The notes under the pieces: model-generated
What the model was told of the DNA's origin: nothing
The model's input: the letters and a program-made list of their open reading frames with translations, nothing else
Databases searched by the model: none
NCBI GenBank assembly: GCA_009377585.1
Contig: WHTS01000030.1
Coordinates: forward strand, 1-57,357
DNA: 57,357 bases
Source of the DNA: Betaproteobacteria bacterium
GTDB lineage: Bacteria; Pseudomonadota; Gammaproteobacteria; Burkholderiales; WYBJ01
Direction of reading: 5' to 3'
Made by a program: the position numbers and the translations under genes
Part shown: positions 8,225-15,979 of the stretch, in pieces
Position numbering within the stretch: position 1 is the stretch's first letter
How the letters are laid out: each line of letters starts with the position of its first letter

Positions 8225-9244
8225 ATGTTGCGGCGTTCGTTCGTTGTTTTGGTCGCTTCCCTGGCGGCGTTGTGGAGTGCTGCGGGGTGGGCGCAGGTCA
8301 AGGAAATTCCCTGGGGCACCTCGGCGGTGGGCTCGGCCGGGCACAAGGGGCTGGTTGTGTTCGCCGAGCTGCTGAACCGGGAGATGCCGAAATACCGGAT
8401 CACGGTGCAGCCCACGCCGGGTGCGATCGTGTCGGTCAAGGGTTACGCCACCGGCCAGTTCGAGGGCTACTACGGCTCCGACATCGCCTTCTACGAGATG
8501 GCCAACGACATCAAGCGCTTCAAGGGTTTCAAGAGCAACATCAAGCGCCAGCCGCTGCAGTCGCTGTGGGTGTTCACCACCGACATGGGCATCGCGGTGC
8601 ACGTGCGCGACAAGGACAAGTACAAGAGCTGGCACGATCTGGCGGGCAAGGCGCTCTTCACCGGCATGCCGCCATGGGACACCCGTGCCCAGCTCGAGCG
8701 GATTTTCGAGACGCTCGGCATCAAGTACAACTACCGCCAGGTCGACCTGTCCGCCGCCGGGTCGTTGCTGCAAAGCGGCCGCATCGATGGCTTCGGCCTG
8801 TACACCAATGGCGAAGCCTCGATCCCGCCGTGGATCGCCGAGGCCTCGTTGACCACCGACTGGGCGGTCGTCAACCCGAGTGCGGCGGAAGTCGCCGCGC
8901 TCAAGAAAGCCGGCTTCGCGGTGATCGAGGTCAAGCATGAAGTGTTCAAGCGCGACATCCATGCCGACAAGGCGATCCTGATGCCGTTCTACTACGGCTA
9001 CCATGTCGGCCTCGATGTTCCCGAAGCCGACGTGTACCAGATGCTCAAGGTGGTCGAGAAGAACGCCGCCGAGCTGGCCAAGGCCGATGCCTCGTTCGCC
9101 CAGATCGCCAAGGATATGGCCGGCTTCCAGCGCCGCGGCGTCGAGTCGTCGGTGAACCTGGTGCCGGTGCACCCGGGGCTTGCGAAGTACATGCGCGAGA
9201 AGGGCGTCTGGGACGCGAAGTGGGACGCCCGGGTCGCAAAGTAG
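8225..9244 (+). CDS. TAXI-family TRAP transporter substrate-binding protein
   Basis: A 339-residue periplasmic receptor of the TAXI type. A signal peptide covers residues 1 to about 22 (ending AAGWA). The mature protein begins VKEIPWGTSAVGSAGHKGLV, the pattern of TAXI receptors, and PWDTRAQLERIFETLGI lies in the middle. AGGAGG at 8210-8215 is 9 nt before the ATG, which excludes the in-frame ATG at 8207. The fused permease starts 62 nt downstream, with a strong stem-loop between them. Confidence 0.9.
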   Translation: MLRRSFVVLVASLAALWSAAGWAQVKEIPWGTSAVGSAGHKGLVVFAELLNREMPKYRITVQPTPGAIVSVKGYATGQFEGYYGSDIAFYEMANDIKRFKGFKSNIKRQPLQSLWVFTTDMGIAVHVRDKDKYKSWHDLAGKALFTGMPPWDTRAQLERIFETLGIKYNYRQVDLSAAGSLLQSGRIDGFGLYTNGEASIPPWIAEASLTTDWAVVNPSAAEVAALKKAGFAVIEVKHEVFKRDIHADKAILMPFYYGYHVGLDVPEADVYQMLKVVEKNAAELAKADASFAQIAKDMAGFQRRGVESSVNLVPVHPGLAKYMREKGVWDAKWDARVAK

Positions 9245-9273
9245 CCGACCCCTCGACGTTGAATTGAAATTCG

Positions 9274-9295
9274 CGGCAGGCGCGCGCGCCTGCCG
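9274..9295 (+). promoter_or_regulatory. Intercistronic stem-loop between TRAP receptor and permease genes
   Basis: CGGCAGGCG (9274-9282) pairs perfectly with CGCCTGCCG (9287-9295) around a CGCG loop. It lies 30 nt after the receptor stop and 11 nt before the permease start, without a T-run. Such hairpins commonly protect the receptor mRNA 3' end so that the receptor is made in excess over the membrane protein; that role is inferred. Confidence 0.65.
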
Positions 9296-9306
9296 CCGAG
9301 ATTCGC

Positions 9307-11277
9307 ATGGATGCCACCTCCGCCCAGCCTGGTTCTAGCGCGCCCGCGCCGCGGCAGCACGCCATCGCCAACGGTCTCTACCTTCTGACGGCGATCTGCT
9401 TCTTCGTCTACCTGTTCGTCTATTACTGGACCGCCGAGGGCGGGCCGGTGCTGCTCGCGCTGGTGCTGGTGCCGGTCACCTTCGTGCTCATGACGCTGGA
9501 CGATCTGCGCAAGAACGACCTGTATCCGCGGCTGCCGCCCATCGTCAGTTGGCTCATCGCGGCGGTCTACATCGCCATCTCGCTCGCCGTGGCCGTGTAC
9601 ATGTTCGTCGAGTACGAGGAAATCGGCACCGTGCGCGCCGGCGTGTGGAGCGCGCCCGATCTCATCATGGGATCGTTGATGGCGCTGTTGATCATGGAGT
9701 ACACGCGCCGGCGCCACATGGCGCTGTTCGTGCTGAACATCTTCCTCATCCTCTACGCGGTGTACGGCTCGGTGGTGCCCGGCATGTTCTTTCATCCGGG
9801 GTTGAGCTGGGAGCGCATTGCGAGCGCAATGAGCGTGGAGATGTCCACTGGCGTCTTCTCCAACCTGCCGCAGCTCGCATTGACGCTGATCGGCTCCTTC
9901 ATCCTGGTGCTCGCCGCATTGCGCGCGTTCGGCTGCGTGGACTCGATCCTGAGGCTATCCAAGCAGGTTGCCGTGCGCTCGCCGCACGCCCTGCCCCAAT
10001 CCGCGGTGCTCGGCTCGATGGCCGTGGGCACTGTGAGCGGCAGCGGCGCCGCCAATGCGATCACCGTAGGCTCGGCGACCATCCCGGCGATGATCGGCGC
10101 CGGCATGCCGCGACCGGTTGCGGCCGGCATCGAGACCGCCTCGTCGCTCGGCGGCCAGCTGATGCCGCCGGTGATGGGCATCGCCGCCTTCCTCATGGCG
10201 GAATTCCTGGGTCGCAGCTATTTCGACGTAGTCGCGCGCGGTTATGCGCCGGCGATCATCTATTACCTTGGCGTGAGCGTATCGGTCTACCTGCTCTCGA
10301 CGCGCTACCGTGCGCAGCTCGGCACCGTCGTGGCAGAGGTCATGCGTTGGTCGGACTGGACCAACATCGGCGCCTTCGTCGCGGTCGTCGGCGGGCTGAT
10401 CGGCATCATGGCCGTATTGCACCTGGCGCCCATGTTCGCCGCAATTTATGTCTTTCTCGGCGTCGGTGGCGCCCTGGTGGTGGCGCACGTGATCGCCACC
10501 GCGCGCGCACCCGGCCGGCCTTGGCGCAATCTCGCCGGCACGCTCAGGCGCTTCGTCGACTATTTTGCCGAGATGACCGCCGATCTGACGCTGCTGCTGG
10601 CCACACTGTCGATCATGACCGGCGCGCTGGTCATCACCGGTGTGCCGACCAAGGTGGGCTCTCTTTTGATCGCGGCGGCGGGAGTCAACCTGGCGGCGAT
10701 GGTGGTCGTCGCTTTCTTCTTCGGCGCGTTGCTCGGCATGGGGCTGCCGCCGGCGCCGACCTACATCGTCACCGCGCTCGTCATCGTGCCGCCGTTCATC
10801 AAGATCGGCGTGGATCCATGGGTCGTTCACTTTTTCGCGTTCTTCGTCGCGGTCTGGGGCGAGGTGACGCCACCCACGTCGGTATCGGCCGCGGTAACCT
10901 CGAAGATCGCGGAAACCTCCTTCATGCACACGCTCTACCACGCCCTGACGATCTGTGTCTCGTTGTTCATCCTGATGGCCGGCGTCTTTACGCGCCCGGA
11001 GCTGGTGGTGGAACCCGGCTGGGCGCAGATCGGAGCGATGTTGCTGATCGCAACCGCGACCGTCGGCATCACCTTCAGCATCCAGGCAAGGTTCGCGCAA
11101 CGTGCCGCGATCGACGTGCCGGTGAGAGTCGGGCTCGCAGCCTGCGCGCTCCTGGCGTTGTTGCATCCCGACCGGCAGCTGGCCTGGCTCGCCTGCGTGC
11201 CAGTCGGCCTCATCGTCGGCTACTGGGTGCTGAGACGGCGCAATGTCCCGGTGCTCGCGGCGGCCGAGGCTCGCTGA
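9307..11277 (+). CDS. TRAP transporter permease, fused small and large subunits (TAXI type)
   Basis: A 656-residue inner-membrane protein with about 16 hydrophobic segments. The first four correspond to the DctQ-like part, and the DctM-like part starts near residue 175 (GVFSNLPQLALTLIGSFILV). Conserved DctM landmarks are VLGSMAVGTVSGSGAANA near residue 236 and GALLGMGLPPAPTYIVTAL near residue 475. It should couple Na+ or H+ flux to uptake of the ligand delivered by the TAXI receptor encoded just upstream. The pair forms a complete TAXI-TRAP system. Confidence 0.93.
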   Translation: MDATSAQPGSSAPAPRQHAIANGLYLLTAICFFVYLFVYYWTAEGGPVLLALVLVPVTFVLMTLDDLRKNDLYPRLPPIVSWLIAAVYIAISLAVAVYMFVEYEEIGTVRAGVWSAPDLIMGSLMALLIMEYTRRRHMALFVLNIFLILYAVYGSVVPGMFFHPGLSWERIASAMSVEMSTGVFSNLPQLALTLIGSFILVLAALRAFGCVDSILRLSKQVAVRSPHALPQSAVLGSMAVGTVSGSGAANAITVGSATIPAMIGAGMPRPVAAGIETASSLGGQLMPPVMGIAAFLMAEFLGRSYFDVVARGYAPAIIYYLGVSVSVYLLSTRYRAQLGTVVAEVMRWSDWTNIGAFVAVVGGLIGIMAVLHLAPMFAAIYVFLGVGGALVVAHVIATARAPGRPWRNLAGTLRRFVDYFAEMTADLTLLLATLSIMTGALVITGVPTKVGSLLIAAAGVNLAAMVVVAFFFGALLGMGLPPAPTYIVTALVIVPPFIKIGVDPWVVHFFAFFVAVWGEVTPPTSVSAAVTSKIAETSFMHTLYHALTICVSLFILMAGVFTRPELVVEPGWAQIGAMLLIATATVGITFSIQARFAQRAAIDVPVRVGLAACALLALLHPDRQLAWLACVPVGLIVGYWVLRRRNVPVLAAAEAR

Positions 11278-11358
11278 AGGCATCGACTGCGCCCTTGCAG
11301 GAACGTCACGACGGTTGCCTTGCCACGTTCTCGATGGAGATGAGAGGATACTCACTCC

Positions 11359-12324
11359 ATGAACGAGTATCCGCTGCCCGTATTTCGCGACGTGCTTGCC
11401 GCGCGCAGCCGCATCGCGCCCTATCTGCGGCCGACGCCGCTGTACAGCTACCCGGCATTGAACGAGCTGCTTGGCACGCGGGCGTACGTCAAGCACGAAA
11501 ACCATCAGCCGGTCGGCGCCTTCAAGGTACGCGGCGGCGTCAATCTGGTTGCGCAAATGACCGCGGCCGAACGGCAGCGCGGATTGATCAGCGCTTCGAC
11601 CGGAAATCACGGCCAGTCCATCGCCTATGCCGGTCAGCTGTTCGGTGCGCGCGTCCTGATCGTGGTACCGGAAGGCGCCAATCCGGGCAAGGTAGCCGCC
11701 ATGCAAGGCATGAGCGCCGAGGTCATCTTTCACGGCGCAAAATTCGAGGAGGCCGTGCAGCACTGCGAGTCCTTGGCCCGTCAGCATGGCTATCGCTATG
11801 TGCACGCCGCCAACGAACCGCTGTTGATCGCAGGTGTGGGAACGCACACGCTGGAGATCCTGCTGGAGGAGCCGGACATCGAAGTGGTAATCGTTCCACT
11901 GGGCATGGGTAGCGGAGTCGCTGGCGCGTGCATTGCCGCACACGGCATCAACCCGCTCGTGCAGGTGATCGCGGTGCAGTCGGAGGCTTCGCCCGCGGGC
12001 TACGAATCCTGGAAGCAGCAGGCTCTGGTCGCCGCACCCAATCGCACCTTTGCCGAGGGCATCGCAACCGGCAGTGCTGCCGAGCTCACACAGCACGTCA
12101 TGCGCGAACACCTGCACGATTTCGTGTTGGTGAGCGACGACGAGATCCGGCAAGCGATGGTATGGATGATCGAGCGCGCTCACACGCTGGCGGAAGGCGC
12201 CGGTGCGGCGCCGCTGGCGGCGGCCTATCGGATGCGTGCAGAACTACGCGGCAGGAAGGTAGCGCTCATCTGCTCGGGCGGCAATTCCTCACTGGAACAC
12301 TTGCGGCAGGCACTGGCGCTATAG
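11359..12324 (+). CDS. Threonine/serine dehydratase-like PLP enzyme
   Basis: A 321-residue fold-type II PLP enzyme, similar in length to catabolic threonine dehydratase and lacking an ACT regulatory domain. The PLP lysine is in ENHQPVGAFKVRGG (about residue 56), the substrate loop is STGNHGQ and the glycine-rich phosphate loop is VPLGMGSGVAG. A serine-like residue near the end (ICSGGNSS) contacts the pyridine nitrogen. It probably deaminates a hydroxy-amino acid to a 2-oxo acid; hydroxyaspartate or other substrates are possible. It starts 81 nt after the TRAP permease and may process the imported compound. Confidence 0.88.
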   Translation: MNEYPLPVFRDVLAARSRIAPYLRPTPLYSYPALNELLGTRAYVKHENHQPVGAFKVRGGVNLVAQMTAAERQRGLISASTGNHGQSIAYAGQLFGARVLIVVPEGANPGKVAAMQGMSAEVIFHGAKFEEAVQHCESLARQHGYRYVHAANEPLLIAGVGTHTLEILLEEPDIEVVIVPLGMGSGVAGACIAAHGINPLVQVIAVQSEASPAGYESWKQQALVAAPNRTFAEGIATGSAAELTQHVMREHLHDFVLVSDDEIRQAMVWMIERAHTLAEGAGAAPLAAAYRMRAELRGRKVALICSGGNSSLEHLRQALAL

Positions 12325-12349
12325 GCGGGCCACCGATTGGCAGCCCGCC
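12324..12349 (+). terminator. GC stem-loop after the dehydratase gene
   Basis: GGCGGGC (12324-12330) pairs with GCCCGCC (12343-12349) immediately at the stop codon of the dehydratase. No T-run follows, so it is a weak terminator or 3'-end structure candidate. Confidence 0.45.
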
Positions 12350-12412
12350 CGACGTCTATGCGCAGCACCTGAAGCGGAAGATCGACAAGTACGCCAAGGT
12401 GGCGCGGCTCGG

Positions 12413-12949
12413 TCAGCAGCGGATGCCGTCGCGCTGGAACTGCTCGCGCTGCTTCTCGAAAGATTCCGGATCCCGATGGCCGGTCGCGCCGTGGATCTTC
12501 ACGTCGGCTTCTATATCCCGCAGGATCTCGTCGACCGGACGGTTGATGTCGATGGCAACGCCGTAAGGCTGCCGCGCCTGGAACGGCGTGGTCCAGTACA
12601 CCTCGATATGGTTGTCTTCCGGGTCGTAGAAGTACAGTCCGACCGCGTTGCCGTGCGAGGTGATGCGGGAGAACTTGACGTTGTTCTCCTTGAACCGGCG
12701 GTAGTAGGCGATGACGTCCTCGAGCTTTTCGCAGCTGAACGACACCTGCTGCACACTCGTATGCTGTCCGGGCTGGGTCGCACGGAATACGACGAATTCA
12801 TGATGCTCTCGCTCGGGATCGGACGTCATGAATGCGGCGTTGGCCGTCTGGTCGCTAATGTGCAGGCCGAGAACGTTCGAATAGAAATCGCGCACCTGGT
12901 CGAAATCCTTGGCCCAGATGCCGACGTGACCGAGTTTCCTGATTGCCAT
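12413..12949 (-). CDS. VOC-family (glyoxalase/extradiol dioxygenase-like) protein
   Basis: A 178-residue single-module vicinal-oxygen-chelate protein. The first metal ligand His is in KLGHVGIWAKDFDQ and the terminal Glu is in DPEDNHIEVYW. The position that usually holds the second His (HHxAF) reads VQQVSF, so the metal site may be altered. Catechol dioxygenases and glyoxalases are relatives, but the substrate is not evident. The ATG at 12947-12949 is preferred; an upstream in-frame ATG would add 23 residues without family resemblance. Confidence 0.8.
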   Translation of the reverse strand: MAIRKLGHVGIWAKDFDQVRDFYSNVLGLHISDQTANAAFMTSDPEREHHEFVVFRATQPGQHTSVQQVSFSCEKLEDVIAYYRRFKENNVKFSRITSHGNAVGLYFYDPEDNHIEVYWTTPFQARQPYGVAIDINRPVDEILRDIEADVKIHGATGHRDPESFEKQREQFQRDGIRC

Positions 12950-13140
12950 GGCAGCGCCCCCGTTGGAAGTTCGCCAAAAGAATTGAGCGCAGGTCGGGTT
13001 TTCAGCACCCTCGAACAATGCGACTGTCCCGCGCGGGCATTAGCTTACTCGCCGCGGCGCTGCATTCCAAGCGCATGCCGAAAGCTCGGTAAAGGGCGCC
13101 GATCGGCCTCGTCGCATGACTGCATCCGAGCGTGCAGCCA

Positions 13141-13262
13141 GCCCGGATATTTCATCAGGCCGGCCCGGATCGAAACCAAATGCTTTGCGTAACGAAGTGA
13201 TTGAGCTAATGATCGCCACCTCCAATTTGATCATCGGCCTGCACGGGATGAAATATCCGGGC
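13141..13262. repeat. MITE-like element with 16-bp perfect terminal inverted repeats
   Basis: GCCCGGATATTTCATC at 13141-13156 is the exact reverse complement of GATGAAATATCCGGGC at 13247-13262. The inverted similarity continues inward imperfectly (AGGCCG versus CGGCCT). About 90 bp lie between, with no convincing gene. The right end touches the stop codon of the GDSL esterase gene. I see no gene in the rest of 12950-13261. Confidence 0.7.
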
Positions 13263-14263
13263 TAGCCGAAGCTGCGCCTGCGTTGCCAGGCCGCCAGCGC
13301 GAGCCCGGCAAGGAACAGCACCCAGATTTCCGGCTCGGGCACCGCTGCGGCCATCTCGCCCCCGAGGATCGAATGGATTTGCGTGGTGGGATGAAGATCG
13401 TCCCAGAACAGGAAGGTCGCTTGCGTCTGCGGATCGCCTGCGCACGCCGGCACCGAGAGGCAAGCCAGCGTGACTTCCGCAGCGCCGGGATCTCCGCCGG
13501 AAAACTCGGCGAAGGTTTCCTGCGACAGCCCGAAGGTATCGAGGCCGTGGATCGTAGCGCCCGCAAGGCTGGCGCGCAGACCGCTCAGCGCCGCATCCAG
13601 AGTGTTGTTGAAGGACATCGTGAGGCCAGTCGCCGGTGCGCTCAACCCGGCGGACGTTGCCCGAGGCGTCAGCCCCAAGTCCGCCATGTTGGGGATCAGG
13701 AAGTGGCGTGCACCATTGCCATAGAGCTGCCCTGCCTCGTTCGACAGGTTGGTCACGGCATTGGCGATCGCGGCGACCGGATCGAAGGTGCCGGGATTGG
13801 CAAGGCCCGACACGAAATCATTCGGTCCACCCCAAAGCACGTAGAGCGCGTTCGAATCGGCTGCACCCGCTTGCGCGACGTAGCTCTGAACCTGGGAGCG
13901 CATGCCGGACAGGCCGAGCGCTCCCGGCGCTTCGCCCAATGCACCATCGTCCCAGATGTTGGCCGTGCCGGTCGTCGCGCCCGCCTGGGCGAAATTGCGC
14001 AGGGGCGTCCTCAGGCGCTGCGCTAGATATTCGACCGCGACGGGCCCGTTGGACTGTCGGCCATCGGCATAAAGCTGATCCGGTGGAAACGGCAGCAACG
14101 GATTGTTGGGATAGCCTTGAGTGAGACGGTAGACGTTGCCATCGTCGGAAAGGCTGTCTCCGAATACGACGATCTCGGAAAATGCGTCGGCCTTGCCGAC
14201 GCCAAGCGCCAAGCTACAGCCCGCGATTACACACAGCGCCGCTTTCAGAGTGTGTCGACGCAT
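13262..14263 (-). CDS. GDSL/SGNH esterase with PEP-CTERM sorting signal
   Basis: A 333-residue exported hydrolase. A signal peptide (MRRHTLKAALCVIAGCSLAL) ends near residue 28. Block I is VVFGDSLSDDGN with the nucleophilic Ser, block III is GGPNDF and block V is DDLHPTTQIH with the catalytic Asp and His. The last 24 residues hold VPEPEIWVLFLAGLALAAW plus RRR, a PEP-CTERM signal that directs processing by exosortase. GGAGGA precedes the ATG at 14261-14263. It likely acts as a lipase or esterase at the cell surface or in exopolysaccharide. No exosortase gene is in the window. Confidence 0.92.
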   Translation of the reverse strand: MRRHTLKAALCVIAGCSLALGVGKADAFSEIVVFGDSLSDDGNVYRLTQGYPNNPLLPFPPDQLYADGRQSNGPVAVEYLAQRLRTPLRNFAQAGATTGTANIWDDGALGEAPGALGLSGMRSQVQSYVAQAGAADSNALYVLWGGPNDFVSGLANPGTFDPVAAIANAVTNLSNEAGQLYGNGARHFLIPNMADLGLTPRATSAGLSAPATGLTMSFNNTLDAALSGLRASLAGATIHGLDTFGLSQETFAEFSGGDPGAAEVTLACLSVPACAGDPQTQATFLFWDDLHPTTQIHSILGGEMAAAVPEPEIWVLFLAGLALAAWQRRRSFG

Positions 14264-14386
14264 GCTGTCCTCCGAGTGCCGGTCGTCCATTCGCAAGTAA
14301 CACACCCGGGCCGAAAGCACGCCCGAGCACCTTCGCGGCAATCGGTGTATAAATGTCGGCACCCAGCGCGACCGGAGGAAAAGGGC

Positions 14387-14656
14387 ATGCACGCCATCAA
14401 ACATCGCCCCATCGAAGGAGCCTGCGCCTGGACGGGCGCCGAGCTGCGGAACAGGACGGACTGGATTCGCCCGTTCGAGCCCGCGGAACTGGCCGAGATC
14501 GATGCCGCGGTGCGCGCGGTGCAAGGCCGCGGGCTGGGTTGCGGGCTGCGTGACGTCGGACGGGGTCGACCGCGCCGTCGAATCCTCCTCGCTCAATCGC
14601 TCAGCGCACGCTCGATCCACGCGGCATGCGCGAGCAATGCGGCGTCGCGCCGGTAG
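14387..14656 (+). pseudogene. Truncated N-terminus of a TauD/TfdA-like dioxygenase
   Basis: A short frame with a strong GGAGGAAAA ribosome site at 14373-14381 starts at ATG 14387. The first 50 or so residues (HRPIEGACAWTGAELRN, then WIRPFEPAELAEIDAAVRAV) resemble the opening of Fe(II)/2-oxoglutarate dioxygenases of the TauD/TfdA type as I remember them. Homology fades near 14540 and the frame runs on without family character into the end of the convergent amidase gene. The metal-binding HxD...H region is missing. It is probably a 5' remnant left by a deletion or insertion, though recognition is from memory. Confidence 0.5.
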
Positions 14657-15939
14657 GCGCCGATCAGTTGTAATCCCATCGGCAGGCCGTTCGGGCCATG
14701 GAAAGCCGGCAGGTTCAGCGCCGGCGCATGCAATGCCGTCCATATTCGGTGAAAGCTCGAGTCGCCGGTGTTCTCGTGGCTGCGAGGTGCCTCTCCGGGC
14801 ACGCTTGGAGTGAGTAGCACATCGTATTGCGCGAACAGCTCCCGCAGCAGCGCTTTGCACTGAAAGATCACATCCTGCGCCCGCGCGTACTGTTCGTAGG
14901 TGCAGCGTGCGGCATGCGTGAGCCGTGCCTGCAGGCTCGACGAAAGCTGCGCCCAATGATGCATCCGCTCGTGAGCAAAACCGCGCCATGCTTCGTAGTC
15001 GTTCACCTGGCGTTGCGCAACGAAGGCATCGACGAACGGCTGCGGCAGTCGAAGCTCGGCGACCGGCGCGCCGGCACGGGCGAGGCGGGCGCAAGCCTCG
15101 TCGAAGGCACGCTCCATGGCCGGATCGAGCGCAGGCCAGGCCGGCATGCGGGCAGCCGCGATGCGCGGAGCAGCCGATGTCGTCAGCGGCGGGACCGCGC
15201 ACGCGGTGAGTGCCGAAAGCATGTGTGCGAGGTCGCTCAGGCTGCGAGCAAAAAGTCCGATCGTATCCTGCGACTCTGCCAGCGGCTTCATGCCTGCGCG
15301 GTTCACGAGATTGAAGCTCGGCTTGTACCCCAGCACCCCGCAGAACGCAGCAGGCCGCAAGGTCGAACCGCCCGTCTGCGTCCCGAGCGCCAGGGGGGTC
15401 ATGAAATCCGCCACTGCCGCCCCCGATCCGCTGGAAGACCCGCCGGGGGTATGCTCCAGATCGTGCGGGTTGCGCGTTCGCGACCAGTGAAAGCCCGCAA
15501 GCTCGACGGTGACGGTCTTGCCCAGGAGGACCGCGCCCGCCTCCCGCAGCAAGGCCACCGCGGCGGCGTCCGCACGCGGCCGATGGCCTGCATAGATGGA
15601 CGAGCCGTACTGCGTGGGCATATCGTGCGTGTCGATCACATCCTTCACGCCGAAAGGAATACCGTGTAGCGGACCGCGCGGCGCTGTGCGGTCGCAAGCG
15701 CGTGCCTGCGCGAGCACGCCCTCGCGATCGACGTGCTCCCATGCCTGCACGTCCTTGTCGCGCGCTTCGATCCGGGCAAGACAGGCCTGCGCGATTTCGA
15801 CCGCGCTCGCTTGCTTGGCGGCGATGAGGCGCCCGAGATCCGTTGCCGTGCGCTGGTTGAGCGGTACCATCGACCGAAAGCTCTCAAGGGCGCCGGTCGT
15901 CAAGGCTTCCGGAGCCAGCGTGAACTGAGGCAAGGACAC
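14593..15939 (-). CDS. Amidase (amidase signature family)
   Basis: A 448-residue amidase with the Ser-cisSer-Lys triad. The catalytic Lys is in GIPFGVKDVIDT, the signature TPGGSSSGSGAAVA holds the nucleophile region and GTQTGGSTLRPAAFCGVLG completes it. Relatives include aspartyl/glutamyl-tRNA amidotransferase A and catabolic amidases. The absence of GatB/GatC neighbours and a nearby HyuA/HyuB pair favour a catabolic role. The longest reading uses GTG at 15937-15939 with no strong ribosome site, and an internal ATG near 15870 is possible. It lies 40 nt after hyuB in the same direction. Confidence 0.9.
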   Translation of the reverse strand: MSLPQFTLAPEALTTGALESFRSMVPLNQRTATDLGRLIAAKQASAVEIAQACLARIEARDKDVQAWEHVDREGVLAQARACDRTAPRGPLHGIPFGVKDVIDTHDMPTQYGSSIYAGHRPRADAAAVALLREAGAVLLGKTVTVELAGFHWSRTRNPHDLEHTPGGSSSGSGAAVADFMTPLALGTQTGGSTLRPAAFCGVLGYKPSFNLVNRAGMKPLAESQDTIGLFARSLSDLAHMLSALTACAVPPLTTSAAPRIAAARMPAWPALDPAMERAFDEACARLARAGAPVAELRLPQPFVDAFVAQRQVNDYEAWRGFAHERMHHWAQLSSSLQARLTHAARCTYEQYARAQDVIFQCKALLRELFAQYDVLLTPSVPGEAPRSHENTGDSSFHRIWTALHAPALNLPAFHGPNGLPMGLQLIGAYRRDAALLAHAAWIERALSD

Positions 15940-15956
15940 CTGCGCGCCCCATCTGC

Positions 15957-15975
15957 AACAAGCAAGACCTGACCC
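15957..15975 (+). repeat. Single arm of the GTCAGGTCTTGC palindromic repeat
   Basis: CAACAAGCAAGACCTGACCCC spans the gap between amidase and HyuB genes and is nearly identical to the right arm of the inverted repeat at 24108-24171. The matching left arm is not found nearby. Confidence 0.55.
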
Positions 15976-15979
15976 CGGT

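Noticed and set aside
9549-11912. A 787-codon plus-strand frame overlapping the TRAP permease and dehydratase genes
   Set aside because: It has no family resemblance and is Arg/His/Gly-rich, the mark of a shifted frame in GC-rich DNA. The other two genes have clear motifs.
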